Below, one piece after another: positions 5,835-6,986 of a DNA stretch of 6,986 bases. Within the stretch, counting starts at the first letter, position 1. Every line of letters starts with the position of its first letter. This DNA is from Oscillospiraceae bacterium (lineage in GTDB: Bacteria; Bacillota; Clostridia; Oscillospirales; Acutalibacteraceae). The position numbers were made by a program, and so were the translations under genes. The stretch spans positions 9,012 to 15,997 of the forward strand of contig JAJXDX010000012.1 in the NCBI GenBank assembly GCA_021640185.1, read 5' to 3'. A model generated the notes under the pieces. That model saw nothing but the letters and a program-made list of their open reading frames with translations, had not been told where the DNA came from and searched no databases.

Positions 5835-5860
5835 GCGGATCAACTCCTTTTTACTTGCTG

Positions 5861-5889
5861 ATAATAACATGAAACATTCTGTTTGTCAA
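5861..5889 (-). promoter_or_regulatory. Near-consensus sigma-A promoter of the SurA-N-like gene
   Basis: On the minus strand TTGACA (complement of 5884-5889, perfect consensus), 17 bp, and TATTAT (complement of 5861-5866, one mismatch) with an extended TG. This is the strongest promoter in the window. Transcription would start near 5854, giving a leader of about 20 nt and confirming the ATG at 5834 as the start. Confidence 0.88.
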
Positions 5890-5900
5890 TAAATAAAATA

Positions 5901-5939
5901 AGAAAAACGAAAAAATAGCCGGGCGGTATCCCGCTCGGC
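5901..5939 (-). terminator. Intrinsic terminator of the lipoprotein transcript
   Basis: Read on the minus strand, GCCGAGCGG pairs with CCGCCCGGC (5931-5939 with 5918-5926; one G-T pair) around GATA. TATTTTTTCGTTTTTCTTATTTT follows. The long U-rich tail makes this a convincing terminator 83 bp after the lipoprotein stop, just ahead of the separate promoter of the next gene. Confidence 0.85.
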
Positions 5940-5955
5940 CGTTTTCTGCTTGCTT

Positions 5956-5979
5956 GCCCGGCGGACTTGTCCGCCGAGC
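5956..5979 (-). other. Hairpin in the lipoprotein 3' untranslated region
   Basis: CGGCGGA (5959-5965) pairs with TCCGCCG (5970-5976) around CTTG, and GC/GC pairs flank a one-base mismatch. No T-run follows on either strand. It lies between the lipoprotein stop and its terminator and could protect the transcript 3' end. Confidence 0.4.
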
Positions 5980-6022
5980 GGCGTGTATCTCGCGGCAAGA
6001 TCGTTCGTGCTGTGCTTTCCGT

Positions 6023-6757
6023 TCACACCCGGTCGATCGATAAGATCTTACCGTTGTACGGCGGTTCCTTTTCCTCGTTGCTGAAAAAGCAGATCGCGTT
6101 ATAGTCGTGGAACTGCACCTGATCGACAACATAGCCGTACCATTTCTTCTCGTAGCTGCACAGCATCACGCCGTCGGTCAGATAGTGCCAAGTACAAAAG
6201 GCAAAATCATATTCCTGCGGTTTTACGCCCTTGCCGCGGCGCACGAAGACCGAGGCCGCCGGATCCGTTTTGACGATCTTGGACAGGCGCGTGCCCTCTT
6301 TCACCTCATCGAAGTCCGTGCGGCTGAGCGGCTTTTGGACGTAAAACCATTGCTTGCAGCGGATCTTCTCTCCACGGTCGGCATAGAAGATGTACAGCAG
6401 GCCGCCCTGCTTGACGCGGTGGACGGAATAATAGCCCAGATCATCCAGCCTGCGCAGGCAGGGCACACCGTAGGCGGATGCGATCTGATACAGGCGGGCA
6501 TCGCCGATGTCATAGCCGAACGGATCGGGGTCGAACCGCTCGACGAACTCGTCGATGTCGATGACCGGATAGCCCTTGAGCAATTCCGCATAGCTGGTCT
6601 TGTTGTCCGCTTTGGCGAGCAGGCTGCGCTCCTGTTCTTCCGTGACCTCGGGAACGGAAATGCTCTCCTGTGGCGGCGTCGTGCCGCAGCCGGGGAAGGA
6701 GAGGAGAAGAACGGCGGCCAGCGTTAAGGCCAAGGCGGGCAGCAAGTGCTTTTTCAT
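6023..6757 (-). CDS. Putative lipoprotein of unknown function (copy 1 of a tandem pair)
   Basis: I do not recognise this 244-residue protein as a named family. MKKHLLPALALTLAAVLLLS is a signal peptide followed by FPGC, with Cys24 as the likely lipidated residue; Phe at -3 is unusual but tolerated. A short Thr/Pro/Glu-rich linker (25-45) leads to the mature domain. Residues 149-170 (FDEVKEGTRLSKIVKTDPAA) followed by a WHYLTDGVMLCSYEKK strand region loosely recall the SmpA/OmlA/BLIP-type pattern of a GMT..EV helix and then beta strands, seen in many firmicute lipoproteins; this is a weak inference. The ATG at 6757-6755 has AAAGGAG nine bases upstream. The C-terminus is about 64 percent identical to the end of the next upstream gene, whose stop is 58 bp away, so the two are probably co-transcribed from a promoter outside the window. 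Confidence 0.85.
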   Translation of the reverse strand: MKKHLLPALALTLAAVLLLSFPGCGTTPPQESISVPEVTEEQERSLLAKADNKTSYAELLKGYPVIDIDEFVERFDPDPFGYDIGDARLYQIASAYGVPCLRRLDDLGYYSVHRVKQGGLLYIFYADRGEKIRCKQWFYVQKPLSRTDFDEVKEGTRLSKIVKTDPAASVFVRRGKGVKPQEYDFAFCTWHYLTDGVMLCSYEKKWYGYVVDQVQFHDYNAICFFSNEEKEPPYNGKILSIDRV

Positions 6758-6784
6758 CACGGTCGGCTCCTTTGCTTTAGTTTT

Positions 6785-6806
6785 CCCGGCCGCTCCCGCG
6801 GCCGGG
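6785..6806 (-). other. Perfect hairpin between the tandem lipoprotein genes
   Basis: CCCGGCCGC (6785-6793) pairs perfectly with GCGGCCGGG (6798-6806). On the minus strand the loop reads GGGA, a GNRA tetraloop, and the stem is followed by AAAACTAAAG rather than a U-run, so it is not an intrinsic terminator. It lies between two co-directional genes just upstream of a ribosome binding site and could be an mRNA stability or processing element. Confidence 0.55.
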
Positions 6807-6815
6807 AGATGAGGC

Positions 6816-6986
6816 CTATACCCGGTCGATGGACAAGATCTCGCCGTTATAGGGACTGGATCTCTCCTTGGCTGTAAATCCCTTGAACGCACTATAGTCG
6901 CCGATCAGCACATGATCGATGACATAGCCGTACCATTTTTTCTTGTAGGTGCATATCATCACGCCGTCGGTCAGGTAATGCCAACT
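6816..6986 (-). CDS. Paralogous lipoprotein, C-terminal end only (copy 2 of the tandem pair)
   Basis: The minus-strand frame is open from the window edge to TAG at 6818-6816 and encodes 56 residues. It starts SWHYLTDGVMICTYKKKW and ends SPYNGEILSIDRV. It aligns without gaps to the last 56 residues of the lipoprotein at 6023-6757, with 36 identities by hand count. The gene is cut by the window end, so its signal peptide and length cannot be seen. It lies upstream of copy 1 in the direction of transcription and is probably in the same operon. Function unknown. Confidence 0.85.
   Translation of the reverse strand, partial: SWHYLTDGVMICTYKKKWYGYVIDHVLIGDYSAFKGFTAKERSSPYNGEILSIDRV
6922..6984. repeat. 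Direct repeat of 6129-6191 marking a tandem gene duplication
   Basis: These 63 bases match 6129-6191 at 56 positions without gaps. The offset is 793 bp, the same as the distance between the two stop codons (6023 and 6816). This is the DNA trace of the lipoprotein gene duplication. Confidence 0.8.

Noticed and set aside
5835..5870. Upstream ATG for the SurA-N-like protein adding 12 residues
   Set aside because: It lies upstream of the predicted transcription start, within the promoter; AAGGAG sits correctly for the ATG at 5834.
6023..6892. Longer start at 6892 for the lipoprotein adding 45 residues
   Set aside because: The extension overlaps the upstream paralogue's 3' end and would bury the signal peptide. 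The ATG at 6757 has a good ribosome binding site and directly begins the signal sequence.

Overview
This window reads as chromosomal DNA from a GC-rich Gram-positive bacterium, most likely a member of the Clostridia (Oscillospiraceae-like). That placement is an inference. It rests on strong AAGGAGG-type ribosome binding sites before nearly every gene, sigma-A style promoters with 17-bp spacers, the long animal-type adenylosuccinate lyase common in Clostridia, a DegV protein, and lipoproteins and a membrane-anchored protein suited to a single-membrane cell. There are no rRNA or tRNA genes, insertion sequences or CRISPR arrays.

Layout, left to right. Bases 1-455 (+) are the 3' end of a polysaccharide flippase, the last visible gene of a surface-polysaccharide locus. 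It converges on a small XRE-family repressor (527-898, -), and a perfect 16-bp hairpin terminator lies between them. The repressor gene is divergent from an AI-2E/PerM-type membrane transporter (1210-2436, +). The 311-bp gap between them holds two opposed promoters, several small inverted repeats and a possible leader peptide that overlaps the transporter start codon.

Bases 2437-2764 contain no gene but are unusually structured. They hold a terminator-like hairpin, a second GC hairpin with a T-run, alternating GGTAGAG/CTCTACC copies, then the degV promoter with a GC-rich hairpin at the predicted transcript 5' end. A DegV fatty-acid-binding protein (2765-3640, +) and the purine enzyme PurB (3737-5173, +) follow, possibly co-transcribed. 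A 14-bp hairpin terminator separates them from the convergent minus-strand genes.

The right end is all minus strand. It carries a membrane-anchored SurA-N-like protein with its own near-consensus promoter (5232-5834), a strong terminator, a lipoprotein of unknown function (6023-6757), and the 3' end of a second, closely related lipoprotein gene (6816-6986). The two lipoprotein genes form a tandem duplication with a 793-nt period.

The genes do not form one obvious pathway. PurB is housekeeping and DegV is probably phospholipid/fatty-acid related. The least described parts are the tandem lipoprotein family, the SurA-N-like protein without a visible isomerase domain, and the structured intergenic region upstream of degV.
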